Assembly (NCBI GenBank): GCA_963826165.1 | Contig: CAWGWC010000024.1 | Coordinates: 1-64,000 of the forward strand | Length of the DNA: 64,000 nucleotides | DNA from: JACVRW01 sp963826165 | GTDB taxonomy: Bacteria; Actinomycetota; Thermoleophilia; Solirubrobacterales; Thermoleophilaceae | Direction of reading: 5' to 3' | Shown here: piece by piece, positions 15,930-24,685 of the stretch | How the letters are laid out: every line of letters begins with the position of its first letter | Position numbering within the stretch: position 1 is the stretch's first letter | Notes under the pieces: model-generated | Seen by the model: only the letters and a program-made list of their open reading frames with translations | Told to the model about the DNA's origin: nothing | The model's database searches: none | Position numbers and translations under genes: made by a program

Positions 15930-17320
15930 GCGAATTGCTGGAGCTGAGCGCCGCGCGGCAGGCCGAGCTCCTGCGCAGCGGCGAGGTCTCGCCCGCCGAG
16001 GCGTTCGCGTTCTGGCGCGAGCGGGCCGCGGGCGACGAGCTCGGCGCCTATCTCTGGGTGGCCGACGAGCCGCCGGCCGAGCTGGGCGGGCTGCCGCCGG
16101 TGGCGGTCAAGGACCTGTTCTGCGTCGAGGGGGTGCCGAGCACCGCCGGATCGCGGATCCTCGAGGGCTACCGGCCGCCCTACACGGCCACGAGCGTGCG
16201 CAACCTTCAGGCGGCCGGCGCGCCGGTGCTGGGCAAGACGAACCAGGACGAGTTCGCGATGGGTTCCTCCAACGAGAACTCGGGCTACCGGCCGGTCCAG
16301 AACCCCTGGGACCGGTCGCGCGTGCCCGGGGGCTCGAGCGGCGGGAGCGCGGCCGCGGTCGCGGCGGGGCTGGCGCCCTGGGCGATCGGCACGGACACCG
16401 GCGGCTCGATTCGCCAGCCGGCGTCGCTGTGCGGGATCGTCGGTCTCAAGCCCACCTACGGCGCCATCTCCCGCTACGGGATGATCGCCTTCGCCTCCTC
16501 GCTCGACCAGTGCGGGCCGCTCACCCGCGACGTCACCGACTCCGCGCTTCTGTTGCGTCATCTCCAAGGCCGCGACCCGTGCGACTCCACCTCGACGGGA
16601 ATCCCCGGCGAGCTTCCGCTGCCCAGCGCAGAGCGACTCGACGGGCTCCGCTTCGGGGTCTGGGGGCTCGAGGAGGAGGGCCTGCAGCCGGGCGTGGCCG
16701 AGGTCACGCGCACCACCCTTGGCCGTATCGAGGAGCTCGGGGGCGCCGTGGAGGAGATCGAGCTGCCCAACGCAGGCCACGGGCTGTCGGCCTACTACGT
16801 GATCGCCCCGGCCGAGGCGAGCGCCAATCTCGCCCGCTACGACGGCGTTCGCTACGGCCCACGCTCCGGCAACGGGGATCTCACCTCGATGTACGAGCAG
16901 ACCCGCCACGACGGCTTCGGCGACGAGGTCAAGCGACGCATCATGATCGGCACCTACGCGCTCTCGTCCGGCTACTACGACGCCTACTACGGCACGGCGC
17001 AGAAGGTGCGCACCCGCATCGCGGAGGACTTCAGGGCCGCCTTCGAGCAGGTGGACTTCGTGGTCACCCCGACGTCGCCCACCGTTGCATTCGAGCTGGG
17101 CGAGCGCACCGCCGACCCGTTGGCCATGTACCTGTCCGACTACTTCACGGTGCCCATGCCACTCGCGGGCATCCCGGCCATCTCGATTCCCGCCGGGCTC
17201 TCCGACGGCCTGCCGGTGGGCTTCCAGATCGCCGGCCCGGCGTTCAGCGAGGCGAGGATCCTCGACGCCGCCCACGCGCTCGAGAAGACGATCGCCTTCG
17301 AGGGGGTGCCGGTCCCGTGA
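15926..17320 (+). CDS. gatA: Asp-tRNA(Asn)/Glu-tRNA(Gln) amidotransferase subunit A
   Basis: 464 aa from the GTG overlapping the gatC stop. Amidase-signature glutaminase that releases ammonia for transamidation of mischarged tRNA. Catalytic triad visible: Lys in VAVKDLF, cis-Ser and nucleophilic Ser in PGGSSGGSAAAVAAG and GTDTGGSIRQPAS. The glycine-rich signature and C-terminal PLAGIPAISIPAG are typical. The start is fixed by the overlap because the upstream frame is out-of-frame gatC. A complete GatCAB implies the cell makes Gln-tRNA and/or Asn-tRNA indirectly. Confidence 0.95.
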   Translation: MSELLELSAARQAELLRSGEVSPAEAFAFWRERAAGDELGAYLWVADEPPAELGGLPPVAVKDLFCVEGVPSTAGSRILEGYRPPYTATSVRNLQAAGAPVLGKTNQDEFAMGSSNENSGYRPVQNPWDRSRVPGGSSGGSAAAVAAGLAPWAIGTDTGGSIRQPASLCGIVGLKPTYGAISRYGMIAFASSLDQCGPLTRDVTDSALLLRHLQGRDPCDSTSTGIPGELPLPSAERLDGLRFGVWGLEEEGLQPGVAEVTRTTLGRIEELGGAVEEIELPNAGHGLSAYYVIAPAEASANLARYDGVRYGPRSGNGDLTSMYEQTRHDGFGDEVKRRIMIGTYALSSGYYDAYYGTAQKVRTRIAEDFRAAFEQVDFVVTPTSPTVAFELGERTADPLAMYLSDYFTVPMPLAGIPAISIPAGLSDGLPVGFQIAGPAFSEARILDAAHALEKTIAFEGVPVP

Positions 17321-18735
17321 GCGTCTACGAGCCGGTGATCGGCATCGAGATCCACGTGCAGCTGAAGACGCGGACGAAGATGTTCTGCAGCTGCGCCCTC
17401 TCGTTCGGGGACCAGCCGAACACCCACACCTGCCCCGTCTGCCTGGGCCACCCCGGCACGCTTCCGGTGACCAACGCCGAGGCCGTACACCTCGCCCTGA
17501 TGATCGGCATGGCCTTCGAGTGCGAGATCGCGCCTCGCTCGATCTTCCACCGCAAGAACTACTTCTATCCCGATCTGCCCAAGGGCTACCAGATCAGCCA
17601 GTACGACATTCCGCTGGCCAGCGGCGGACGCCTGGGTGACGTGCGCATCCATCGTGTGCACATGGAGGAGGACGCCGCCAAGCTGGTCCACGCGGGCTCC
17701 TCCGGTCGCATCCACGGCTCGGAGGCCAGCGTGGTCGACTTCAACCGCGGCGGCACGCCGCTCGTGGAGATCGTGACCGAGCCCGACCTGCGCTCGGCCG
17801 CCGAGGCCGCCGAGTTCGGGCGCCTGCTGCAGGCGACGCTCAGGCGCATGGGGGTCTCGGACGTGAACATGGAGGAGGGCTCGCTGCGGGTGGATGCCAA
17901 CGTGTCGATCCGGCCCGCCGGAAGCGAGACGCTGGGGGTGAAGACCGAGCTCAAGAACATGAACTCGTTCCGGTTCCTCGAGCGCGGCATCGACGCCGAG
18001 ATCGCGCGCCAGGAGGCGCTCGTCCGCGACGGCGACGTGGTGGTGCAGGAAACGCTCCACTACGACCCGCGCACCGACGCGATCACGTCCCTGCGCTCCA
18101 AGGAGGAAGCACACGACTACCGCTACTTCCCGGAGCCCGACCTGGTGCCGATCGCGCCCACCGAGGAGATGCTCGAGCGCGCGAGGCAGGCACTTCCCGA
18201 GCTCCCCGCGGCCCGCGCCGAGCGCCTCGAGCGCGAACTCTCCCTGCCGGCCGAGACGGCGCGGTTGCTGTCCTTCCGCTCGGAGCTGGGCGACTTCTTC
18301 GAGGAGGCCGTGAGCGCCTCGGGCAATGGCGACCCCCGGACGCTGGCCAACTGGACCACGAACGAGCTGGCGGCGCGCATCGGTGACTCCGACCCGGCTG
18401 AGACCGGGCTGGAGCCTCGGGCGCTGGCCGAGCTCGTGCAGATGGTGGGCGCCAAGCAGGTGTCGGCCTCGGCGGCCAAGGAGGTCCTCGACGTGCTGGT
18501 GGCCGACGGCGGAAACCCCGCGGCCGTGGTCGACGCGCGCGGCCTGGGCGCGGCCGGCAGCGACGAGCTCGATTCGATCGTGGAACGGGCGATCGCCGAC
18601 AACCCGGACGCCGTGGAGAAGATCCGCGCGGGCAAGGACCAGGCGATCGGGGCGATCATCGGCGCCGTGATGCGCGAGACCAAGGGACGCGCGGACGGCG
18701 GCGAGGTGGGGCGCCTGATCCGCGAGCGGATCTGA
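17317..18735 (+). CDS. gatB: Asp-tRNA(Asn)/Glu-tRNA(Gln) amidotransferase subunit B
   Basis: 472 aa, GTG overlapping the gatA stop. Subunit that activates the mischarged aminoacyl-tRNA with ATP and receives ammonia from GatA. Seen: IGIEIHVQLKTRTKMFCSC with Cys ligands of the zinc site (CSC and CPVCLGHPG), FHRKNYFYPDLPKGYQISQYD, the ESLRVDANVS-type segment (EGSLRVDANVSIRP), and the C-terminal YqeY-like tail domain (about 330-472). Last gene of the gatCAB unit, followed by a GC-rich hairpin. Confidence 0.96.
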   Translation: MSVYEPVIGIEIHVQLKTRTKMFCSCALSFGDQPNTHTCPVCLGHPGTLPVTNAEAVHLALMIGMAFECEIAPRSIFHRKNYFYPDLPKGYQISQYDIPLASGGRLGDVRIHRVHMEEDAAKLVHAGSSGRIHGSEASVVDFNRGGTPLVEIVTEPDLRSAAEAAEFGRLLQATLRRMGVSDVNMEEGSLRVDANVSIRPAGSETLGVKTELKNMNSFRFLERGIDAEIARQEALVRDGDVVVQETLHYDPRTDAITSLRSKEEAHDYRYFPEPDLVPIAPTEEMLERARQALPELPAARAERLERELSLPAETARLLSFRSELGDFFEEAVSASGNGDPRTLANWTTNELAARIGDSDPAETGLEPRALAELVQMVGAKQVSASAAKEVLDVLVADGGNPAAVVDARGLGAAGSDELDSIVERAIADNPDAVEKIRAGKDQAIGAIIGAVMRETKGRADGGEVGRLIRERI

Positions 18736-18749
18736 CGCACAACCCCACG

Positions 18750-18768
18750 GGCCCGCTTCCCGCGGGCC
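18750..18768. terminator. GC hairpin after gatB
   Basis: GGCCCGC-TTCCC-GCGGGCC: 7-bp perfect stem, 5-base loop, 14 bases after the gatB stop. No T tract follows, so termination is plausible but unproven. Confidence 0.45.
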
Positions 18769-18808
18769 GTACCATGGGTCGCGGCAACTCCGAGAGAAGG
18801 GAGACCGG

Positions 18809-19033
18809 ATGTCGCGACTCATCCGCATGGACGGGACGGGCCACACGACGCTCGCCGAGTGGACGGGCACCGACGACGAGGCCTTCGCCACCGCGGTGAT
18901 CGAGTTCGAGGAGCAGCAGGGCCTCGGTTACATCGGGACGGTGCCCGACGGGCCGGGCAAGGCGAGCCATGTGCGCGCGCTTCCCCGCGAGGCGGACCTC
19001 GTGATCATGCGCCGCCCCATCGCCGGCGGATAG
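18809..19033 (+). CDS. Small conserved-looking hypothetical protein
   Basis: 74 aa, preceded by GAGAAGGGAGA about 6 bases before the ATG. Soluble and acidic in the first half (GTGHTTLAEWTGTDDEAFATAVIEFEEQQGLGYIG). No signal peptide, membrane helix or cysteine. Codon use fits the flanking genes and the ribosome site is good, so I accept it as real. Family not recognised; function unknown. Confidence 0.6.
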   Translation: MSRLIRMDGTGHTTLAEWTGTDDEAFATAVIEFEEQQGLGYIGTVPDGPGKASHVRALPREADLVIMRRPIAGG

Positions 19034-19041
19034 CTCCGATC

Positions 19042-19677
19042 TTGGCGGCCGAGCAGGCCCTTCCCGAGCTGGCCGCCGTTCCCTGGCGCCAGCGCACCGA
19101 CGCCCAGTGGCTCACGCGCTGGGGGCGGATCTGGCACGCCTGGACGCTGCTCTACACCGTTCCCTTCGTGCTCGCCGGCGCGGGGATGCTGTGGCTCGAG
19201 CCGCTCGTGGCGCCGGTGGCGATCGCGGCGCTGGCCCACGCGTGGATCATCCCCGAGCTCTACGCCTTCCGCGGAGCCAGCGTCGTGCGACCCAAGGGCC
19301 TGCGCAACGAGAGGGCGGAGACGGTGGCGCAAGGGCTGCTCGGCGACCTGCTCGGCCACGACGAGCGCGAGCTTCAGCGCCGTACCGGGCTCGCGCTCGA
19401 GCGGGGCGGCCTCGGGGTCTGGCTGGTGGGCGAGGCGGGCGTCCTGCTCGTCGCGCCCGGCGGCCGCCGGGTCCACGCCTTCTGCGTGCGCACCACCGAG
19501 CCCGAGCTTCCGCCGAGCGACCGGGTGGCCCACCTCCTGCTGGCGCTCCGCGTGGACGAGGAGGGCTTCGCCACCGTGGCCAACCACGCATTCGCCGGGG
19601 CGCCCTGGCGAGTCCGGCGCCGCCTCCCCGCGGCGATGCGCCCAGCCCTGGACGCGGCCCGCCGGGCGGCGCGTTAG
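19042..19677 (+). CDS. Hypothetical protein with two membrane helices
   Basis: 211 aa from a TTG at 19042, eight bases after the previous stop; the upstream part of the open frame is shadow. Residues about 30-68 (HAWTLLYTVPFVLAGAGMLWLEPLVAPVAIAALAHAWIIPELYAF) form a helical hairpin in the membrane. The remaining 140 residues look like a soluble alpha/beta domain (GVWLVGEAGVLLVAPGGRRVHAFCVR). Family not recognised. Likely co-transcribed with the small gene before it. Confidence 0.6.
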   Translation: MAAEQALPELAAVPWRQRTDAQWLTRWGRIWHAWTLLYTVPFVLAGAGMLWLEPLVAPVAIAALAHAWIIPELYAFRGASVVRPKGLRNERAETVAQGLLGDLLGHDERELQRRTGLALERGGLGVWLVGEAGVLLVAPGGRRVHAFCVRTTEPELPPSDRVAHLLLALRVDEEGFATVANHAFAGAPWRVRRRLPAAMRPALDAARRAAR

Positions 19678-19680
19678 CCT
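19675..19680 (+). promoter_or_regulatory. Leaderless -10 box of the double-GNAT gene (TAGCCT)
   Basis: TAGCCT ends 7 bases before the GTG at 19688 and overlaps the stop codon of the preceding gene. Confidence 0.45.
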
Positions 19681-19687
19681 CGCCCGG

Positions 19688-20629
19688 GTGCTGAGCTTCC
19701 GGCCCGGCGGCGCGGGTGACCTGCGCGCCGTCTTCCTCCTGGGCGAGTCGGCCTGGGACGCATCGCGCCGCACGCGCGGACTGCTCGCCCCGGACGAGGG
19801 GAGGGACGCCGACGAACTCGACGCCGACTGGCAACGATCACGCGACTTCTTCGAGTTCGTCGCCGCCCAGCCCGACGGGTCGTTCTGGGTGGGTGAAGAG
19901 GATGGCCAGATCGTGGCCTACACCCGCGTGGCCCGATTTGGGGAGATGGACGAGCTGACCGAGCTTTGGGTCGAGCCCTCGCACGCCGGGCAGGGGGTGG
20001 GCCGCGCTCTGCTGGAGCGCGTCTGGCCCGAGTCGCCCACTCCCGAGCTCGGCCGTGTGGTGGTCACGCTCGGCACTCCCGTCGACCTGTCGCTCTACAC
20101 GGAGTTCGGGGTCATGCCGGTGGGCGGGCACTGGCACCTGGTCCGGCGAGCCGAGCCGTACCTCGAGCAGCGAGCGTTCGAGACGGACGCTGCGGGCCCC
20201 TCGGTCCATGGGCTGACGGCCACCCGGGCCGTCGAGGAGTGGAAGCGCCTCGAGCCCGCGGCCGTCGGTCACGAGCGGCCGCTGCTGCACGAGTTCTTCG
20301 GGCGCTCTCGCAGCTCACTCGCCCTGCTCGATCAGGACTCAGGGCTGGCTCGGGCGCTGTGCTGGGTGAGCGCGACCGGGGAGATCGGCCCCGCTGTAGC
20401 GGAGACCGCCGAGGAGCTCGTGCCGGTGATCCTGGCCGCGCTCGACCGGGTGGCCAAGCTCCAGGAGCCCGACGTCCTGAACATCTTCTGCACCACCGAT
20501 TCCTGGTGGCTGCTCGACCGCCTGCGCCGGCTGGGCTTCCGGGTGCGCTGGCCGTCATGGATCATGTCCTCGGTCCCCCTGCCGGGCCTCGATCGCTACG
20601 TGCCCACGGCGCCGCCTCGGCTGCTCTGA
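19688..20629 (+). CDS. Tandem GNAT-fold acetyltransferase
   Basis: 313 aa with two GNAT-like halves. The N-terminal half (about 1-150) has the acetyl-CoA loop in LWVEPSHAGQGVGRALLERV (Q/R-x-x-G-x-G/A pattern). The C-terminal half (about 165-313) keeps the strand layout (LALLDQDSGLARALCWVSATGEIGPAV, then LNIFCTTDSWWLLDRLRRLGFRV) but lacks a clear CoA loop, so it is probably a structural or substrate-binding half. Substrate unknown. Start GTG, leaderless. Confidence 0.78.
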   Translation: MLSFRPGGAGDLRAVFLLGESAWDASRRTRGLLAPDEGRDADELDADWQRSRDFFEFVAAQPDGSFWVGEEDGQIVAYTRVARFGEMDELTELWVEPSHAGQGVGRALLERVWPESPTPELGRVVVTLGTPVDLSLYTEFGVMPVGGHWHLVRRAEPYLEQRAFETDAAGPSVHGLTATRAVEEWKRLEPAAVGHERPLLHEFFGRSRSSLALLDQDSGLARALCWVSATGEIGPAVAETAEELVPVILAALDRVAKLQEPDVLNIFCTTDSWWLLDRLRRLGFRVRWPSWIMSSVPLPGLDRYVPTAPPRLL

Positions 20630-20661
20630 GCCAGGATGAGCCCTCTGCCAAACTGAATGTC

Positions 20662-20832
20662 ATGGGAGAAGCCCTCTCCGACATCGCTCGCAAGACCCTG
20701 GCCGTCGCCGTGCTCGTCGTGGCCGCCTACGTCCTCTTCAAGATCGTGATCGGCGCCGTGCTCGGAGTGGCGCTGATCGTGGTGGCGGTCGTGGCGGTCG
20801 TGGGCGTCATCTGGGCGCTGAACGTCCTCTAG
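20662..20832 (+). CDS. Small two-helix membrane protein
   Basis: 56 aa. Short cytoplasmic start (MGEALSDIARKT), then two hydrophobic stretches rich in Val/Ala/Ile (LAVAVLVVAAYVLFKIVIGAV and LIVVAVVAVVGVIWAL) separated by a glycine. ORF class often missed by annotation. Unknown function. No strong Shine-Dalgarno is seen, so the start is moderately certain. Confidence 0.55.
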   Translation: MGEALSDIARKTLAVAVLVVAAYVLFKIVIGAVLGVALIVVAVVAVVGVIWALNVL

Positions 20833-20847
20833 CCCGTATCCAGGGCG

Positions 20848-21123
20848 GTGGAGTTCATCTTCGTAGCGCTCCTGTTCGGCGTGGCCACGGCGGCCATCGC
20901 CCGGCTCAAGGGCAGCTCGGTCTTCCTCTGGTTCCTGATCGGCACCGCGCTGCCGGGCGTGGGCATACTGGGCGCGCTGTTCATGCGCGACGAGCGCACC
21001 GAGCCGCGCCGGGAATGCCCGCGCTGCGGTGCGATCGTGAAGATCAGCGACCAGGTGTGCACCCGCTGCGGCGAGGACCTCGATTTCCCGGAGCCGGTCG
21101 AACCGGCACAGAACCCGGTCTGA
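20848..21123 (+). CDS. Membrane protein with C-terminal zinc ribbon
   Basis: 91 aa from GTG. Two hydrophobic segments (about 2-17 and 25-45), then a cytoplasmic zinc ribbon with C57-P-R-C60 and C71-T-R-C74. This is the zinc-ribbon-plus-membrane layout of many actinobacterial proteins of unknown role. It starts 15 bases after the previous small membrane protein and is probably co-transcribed with it. Confidence 0.65.
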   Translation: MEFIFVALLFGVATAAIARLKGSSVFLWFLIGTALPGVGILGALFMRDERTEPRRECPRCGAIVKISDQVCTRCGEDLDFPEPVEPAQNPV

Positions 21124-21140
21124 GCGCGAAAAACCGCTGG

Positions 21141-21171
21141 TAGACTGCCGGGTCTCTGGCCGCCCGGCCAG
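21141..21171 (+). promoter_or_regulatory. Putative ilvB promoter box and leader hairpin
   Basis: TAGACT (21141-21146) is a good actinobacterial -10. Unlike its neighbours it lies 70 bases before the gene, leaving a leader that contains the hairpin CTGGCC-GCCC-GGCCAG (21156-21171). No leader ORF with branched-chain codons is visible, so any control would not be classic ribosome attenuation. Confidence 0.4.
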
Positions 21172-21215
21172 GCGATCCCAGCCGTGGGAAGACGCGGGAA
21201 GGAGCACGAGCCGTC

Positions 21216-22892
21216 ATGCGAGCAGTCGACGCCATCATGGAGTGCCTCAAGGCCGAGGGCGTCGAGCACGTATTCGGGATCCCCGGCGGCGCCAACCTTC
21301 CCACCTACGATGCTCTCTACGACGCCGGCATCCGGCACGTGCAGTGCCGCCATGAACAGGGCGCCGGCCACGCCGCGGAGGGCTACGCCAAGGCCTCAGG
21401 CCGGGTCGGGGTGGCGCTGGCCACGAGCGGCCCAGGGGCCACCAACCTCGTCACCTGCATCGCCGACGCGGTCATGGACAGCGTGCCCACGGTCTTCCTC
21501 ACCGGGCAGGTGCGCACCGAGCTGATCGGCACCGACGGCTTCCAGGAAGCCGACATCTCCGGCATCACCATGCCGATCGTCAAGCACTCGATCCTGATCC
21601 AGGACCCGCGCGACATCCCCAAGGCGATCCACGAGGCCTTTCACATCGCGCGCAGCGGCCGCCCGGGCCCCGTTCTGGTGGACGTGCCGCAGGACCTGTC
21701 GCGCGCGGACATCCCGTACGAGCCGGTTTCGCAGGTGCATCTCCCCGGCTACCAGCCCACCACGGAGGGCAACGCCAAGCAGATCCGCCTGGCCGCCAAG
21801 GCTCTGGCGAACTCGCGACGTCCGGTGATCTACGGCGGCGGCGGGATCATCAACGCCGAGGCCTCCAAGGAGTTCCGCGAGCTCTGCCTCTCCGACGCCT
21901 TCCCCGTGACCTGCACCCTGATGGGGCTGGGCGCCTTCCCGGCCGATCACGACCAGTGGCTGGGCATGCTCGGCATGCACGGCACCCGCTCCGCCAACTA
22001 CGCGATGGACGAGGCCGATCTGATCGTCGCGATCGGCGCCCGCTTCGACGACCGCATCACGGGCAAGCTGTCGGAGTTCGCGCCCCGGGCCAAGTTCATC
22101 CACATCGACATCGATCCGGCGGAGATCTCGAAGAACGTGCCCGCCCACATCCCGATCGTCGGCGACGCGAAGAACATCCTGCCCAAGCTCACCGCCGAGT
22201 ACCGCGCACTGGGCTCGGACGGCGCCCGCCTGGAGGGCTGGCTCGAGCGGATCAAGGGCTGGCGGGAGAAGCACCCGCTCGCCTATGAGGACTCCACCGA
22301 CGCGGAGATCAAGCCGCAGTACATGATCGAGGCGGCCTTCGAGGCCACCGGTGGGGAGGCGATCGTGACCTCCGACGTCGGCCAGCACCAGATGTGGACG
22401 GCCCAGTACTACGGCTTCACTCGGCCCCGCCAATGGATCAACTCGGGCGGGCTCGGCACGATGGGCTTCGGCCTGCCGTCGGCTCTCGGCGCCAAGGTCG
22501 GCTGCCCCGACCAGGACGTGGTCTGCCTCGCCGGTGACGGCTCGCTGATCATGACCGCGCAGGAGCTGGCCACCTGCGTGGACGAGCAGATCCCGGTCAA
22601 GGTGTTCCTGATGAACAACGGCTACCTCGGCATGGTCCGCCAGTGGCAGGAACTGTTCTGGGACAAGCGTTACTCGTCGGTGAAGATGGGCTCGAGCCCG
22701 GACTGGGTCAAGCTGGCCGAGGCCTTCGGGGCCCGCGGTATGCGGGTCAGCGACAAGTCGGAGCTGGTGGGCGCCTTCAAGGACGCTCTCGCGGAGGAGG
22801 GCCCGGTCGTGGTCGACGTCCGCGTGACCCCCGAGGAGAACTGCTACCCGATGATCCCCGCGGGGCAGGCGGCCAGGGACATGGTCGGCTGA
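21216..22892 (+). CDS. ilvB: Acetolactate synthase, large (catalytic) subunit
   Basis: 558 aa, ATG with GGAAGGAG upstream. ThDP/FAD enzyme making acetolactate or acetohydroxybutyrate, the first common step of Val/Leu/Ile synthesis. The catalytic Glu lies in CRHEQGAGHAAEGYA, followed by GVALATSGPGATNLVT; the FAD domain carries GGGGIINAEAS and LMGLGAFP; the ThDP motif is GDGSLIMTAQELATCVDEQIPVKVFLMNNGYLGMVRQWQ. Full length and intact. The stop overlaps the ilvN ATG (TGATG). Confidence 0.96.
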   Translation: MRAVDAIMECLKAEGVEHVFGIPGGANLPTYDALYDAGIRHVQCRHEQGAGHAAEGYAKASGRVGVALATSGPGATNLVTCIADAVMDSVPTVFLTGQVRTELIGTDGFQEADISGITMPIVKHSILIQDPRDIPKAIHEAFHIARSGRPGPVLVDVPQDLSRADIPYEPVSQVHLPGYQPTTEGNAKQIRLAAKALANSRRPVIYGGGGIINAEASKEFRELCLSDAFPVTCTLMGLGAFPADHDQWLGMLGMHGTRSANYAMDEADLIVAIGARFDDRITGKLSEFAPRAKFIHIDIDPAEISKNVPAHIPIVGDAKNILPKLTAEYRALGSDGARLEGWLERIKGWREKHPLAYEDSTDAEIKPQYMIEAAFEATGGEAIVTSDVGQHQMWTAQYYGFTRPRQWINSGGLGTMGFGLPSALGAKVGCPDQDVVCLAGDGSLIMTAQELATCVDEQIPVKVFLMNNGYLGMVRQWQELFWDKRYSSVKMGSSPDWVKLAEAFGARGMRVSDKSELVGAFKDALAEEGPVVVDVRVTPEENCYPMIPAGQAARDMVG

Positions 22893-23452
22893 TGGGCGAG
22901 CCCGGCACCAAGGAGATCCTCAGCCTCGAGGACCTGCAGGTCAGCGGCGGCATCCGCACCGGCCGCAAGCACATTCTCTCGATCCTCGTTGAGAACAAGC
23001 CCGGTGTGCTTGCCCGGATCGCGGGACTGTTCGCCCGGCGCGGCTTCAACATCGACTCGCTCGCGGTGGGACCCACCGACGACAGCTCGATCTCGCGCAT
23101 CACGCTGACCGTCGACGGCGCAGCTCACCCGATCGACCAGGTGACCAAGCAGCTGCACAAGCTCGTCCACGTGATCAAGATCCGCGACCTGGCGCCCACG
23201 GAGACCGTGGCTCGCGAGCTGTCGCTGTTCAAGATCTCCTGCCAGGACGGGGACGCCCGCGCCCAGGTGATGCAGTTCGCCGAGATCTTTCGCGGCAACG
23301 TGGTGGACGTCTCCAAGCGCAGCGTGACCGTGGAGGTCACCGGCACCGCGGACAAGATCGAAGCCTTCGAGGACATGGTCCGTCCCTTCGGCCTGATCGA
23401 GATGGTCCGCACGGGCGAGATCGCCGTGGCCCGCGGGCGCGGCGCGACGTAA
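22892..23452 (+). CDS. ilvN: Acetolactate synthase, small (regulatory) subunit
   Basis: 186 aa. N-terminal ACT domain (HILSILVENKPGVLARIAGLFARRGFNIDSLAVGPTDDSSISRITLTV) that binds valine in homologs for feedback inhibition, and a C-terminal domain (about 105-175) that activates the large subunit. The ATG overlaps the ilvB stop by one base, giving balanced production of the two subunits. ilvC, the next pathway step, is 10 kb downstream rather than adjacent. Confidence 0.95.
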   Translation: MGEPGTKEILSLEDLQVSGGIRTGRKHILSILVENKPGVLARIAGLFARRGFNIDSLAVGPTDDSSISRITLTVDGAAHPIDQVTKQLHKLVHVIKIRDLAPTETVARELSLFKISCQDGDARAQVMQFAEIFRGNVVDVSKRSVTVEVTGTADKIEAFEDMVRPFGLIEMVRTGEIAVARGRGAT

Positions 23453-23468
23453 GCGGGAACAGCGCCAG

Positions 23469-23474
23469 TACGCT
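23469..23474 (+). promoter_or_regulatory. Leaderless -10 box of the LigD-like gene (TACGCT)
   Basis: TACGCT ends 7 bases before the ATG at 23482. The gene therefore has its own promoter despite following ilvN by 29 bases. Confidence 0.5.
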
Positions 23475-23481
23475 CGCCCCG

Positions 23482-24642
23482 ATGGCCAAGGGCGAGTTCA
23501 CGATGCTCGAGGTCGCCGGCCGCGAGGTGCGACTGTCCAATCCGGCGAAGGTCTACTTCCCCAAGCCGGGCTGGACCAAGCTCGACCTCGCTCGGTTCTA
23601 CATGGAGATCGCCGAGGCGGCGCTGGTGCACGTCCGCGAGCGGCCCGGCGTGATGAAGCGCTTCGTGAAAGGGATCATGGAGGATCCGATCTGGCAGAAA
23701 CGGGTGCCGAAGAGCGTGCCCGACTGGCTGCAGACGGCCACGGTGGCCTTTCCGTCGGGCCGGACGGCGGAGGAGCTCGTGGCCAACGACGCCGCCCACC
23801 TCGTGTGGGCGGTCAACCTCGGCGTGATCGACTTCAACCCATGGCCCGTCCGCCGCGGCGATCTCGAACGGCCCGATGAGCTGCGCGTGGACCTCGATCC
23901 CACGCCGGGCATCACGTGGGACGAGGTGCGGCGCACCGCGATGGTGGTGCGCGACGTGCTCGCCGAGCACGGGCTGACGGGCTACCCCAAGACCTCCGGC
24001 TCCAAGGGGATCCACGTGAATGTCCGGATCGAGCCCGCGTGGGACTTCCTCGAGGTGCGCCGCGCCGCCCTGGCGATGGCCCGTGAGGTGGAGCGGCGCG
24101 CGCCGGACCTGGCCACCACCAAGTGGTGGAAGGAGGAGCGCCACGGCGTGTTCGTGGACTACAACCAGAACGCCCGCGACCGCACGGTCGCCTCGTGCTA
24201 CTCCGTGCGGCCCACCCCGGACGCCCGGGTCTCCTGCGCTCTGCGATGGGACGAGGTGCCCGACGCGGAGCCCGCCGAGCTGCGGCTCGACACCGTTCCG
24301 GCCCGCCTGCGCGAGCTCGGCGACCCCGCGGCGGACATCGACGACGAGGCCGGCTCGCTCGATCAGCTGCTCGAGCTCGCCCGGCGCGACGAGGAGGAGG
24401 GCCTGGGCGACGTGCCGTGGCCGCCGCACTTTCCCAAGCAGCGCGACGAGCCCAGGCGCGTGCAGCCGAGTCGTGACCGGGAACGCCCGACCCAGCGCGG
24501 CCGCGCCGGCGATCCACAGCCCGGCGGCCCGCCGCCCGGCGTGAGCACGGGAGGGCTGCAGCGCGGTTTCGGCTCGAAGCCGCGAACCGGCCAGGGTCAT
24601 GAGCATGAGTTCGGCAGCGACGACGACTCGGGCCGCGCGTAG
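23482..24642 (+). CDS. LigD-type primase-polymerase (stand-alone)
   Basis: 386 aa. The LigD polymerase domain (archaeo-eukaryotic primase fold) spans about residues 5-300: opening LSNPAKVYFPKPGWTKLDLARFY, metal-binding DxD in RVDLDPTPG, the SGSKGIHV nucleotide-binding motif and the later aspartate in VDYNQNARDRTVASCYSVRP. In NHEJ systems it adds nucleotides at breaks. Ligase and nuclease domains are absent and no Ku gene is nearby. The last 70 residues (Pro/Arg/Gly-rich, acidic end) look disordered. Confidence 0.88.
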   Translation: MAKGEFTMLEVAGREVRLSNPAKVYFPKPGWTKLDLARFYMEIAEAALVHVRERPGVMKRFVKGIMEDPIWQKRVPKSVPDWLQTATVAFPSGRTAEELVANDAAHLVWAVNLGVIDFNPWPVRRGDLERPDELRVDLDPTPGITWDEVRRTAMVVRDVLAEHGLTGYPKTSGSKGIHVNVRIEPAWDFLEVRRAALAMAREVERRAPDLATTKWWKEERHGVFVDYNQNARDRTVASCYSVRPTPDARVSCALRWDEVPDAEPAELRLDTVPARLRELGDPAADIDDEAGSLDQLLELARRDEEEGLGDVPWPPHFPKQRDEPRRVQPSRDRERPTQRGRAGDPQPGGPPPGVSTGGLQRGFGSKPRTGQGHEHEFGSDDDSGRA

Positions 24643-24685
24643 CGATCGCCTCAAACTTCGCCTGCGAATCCGCCAGAATCAAGGG

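Noticed and set aside
18859..19041. Upstream extension of the frame that ends at 19677
   Set aside because: Overlaps the better-supported 74-aa gene and reads as Arg/Gly-rich shadow; TTG 19042 is the first sensible start.
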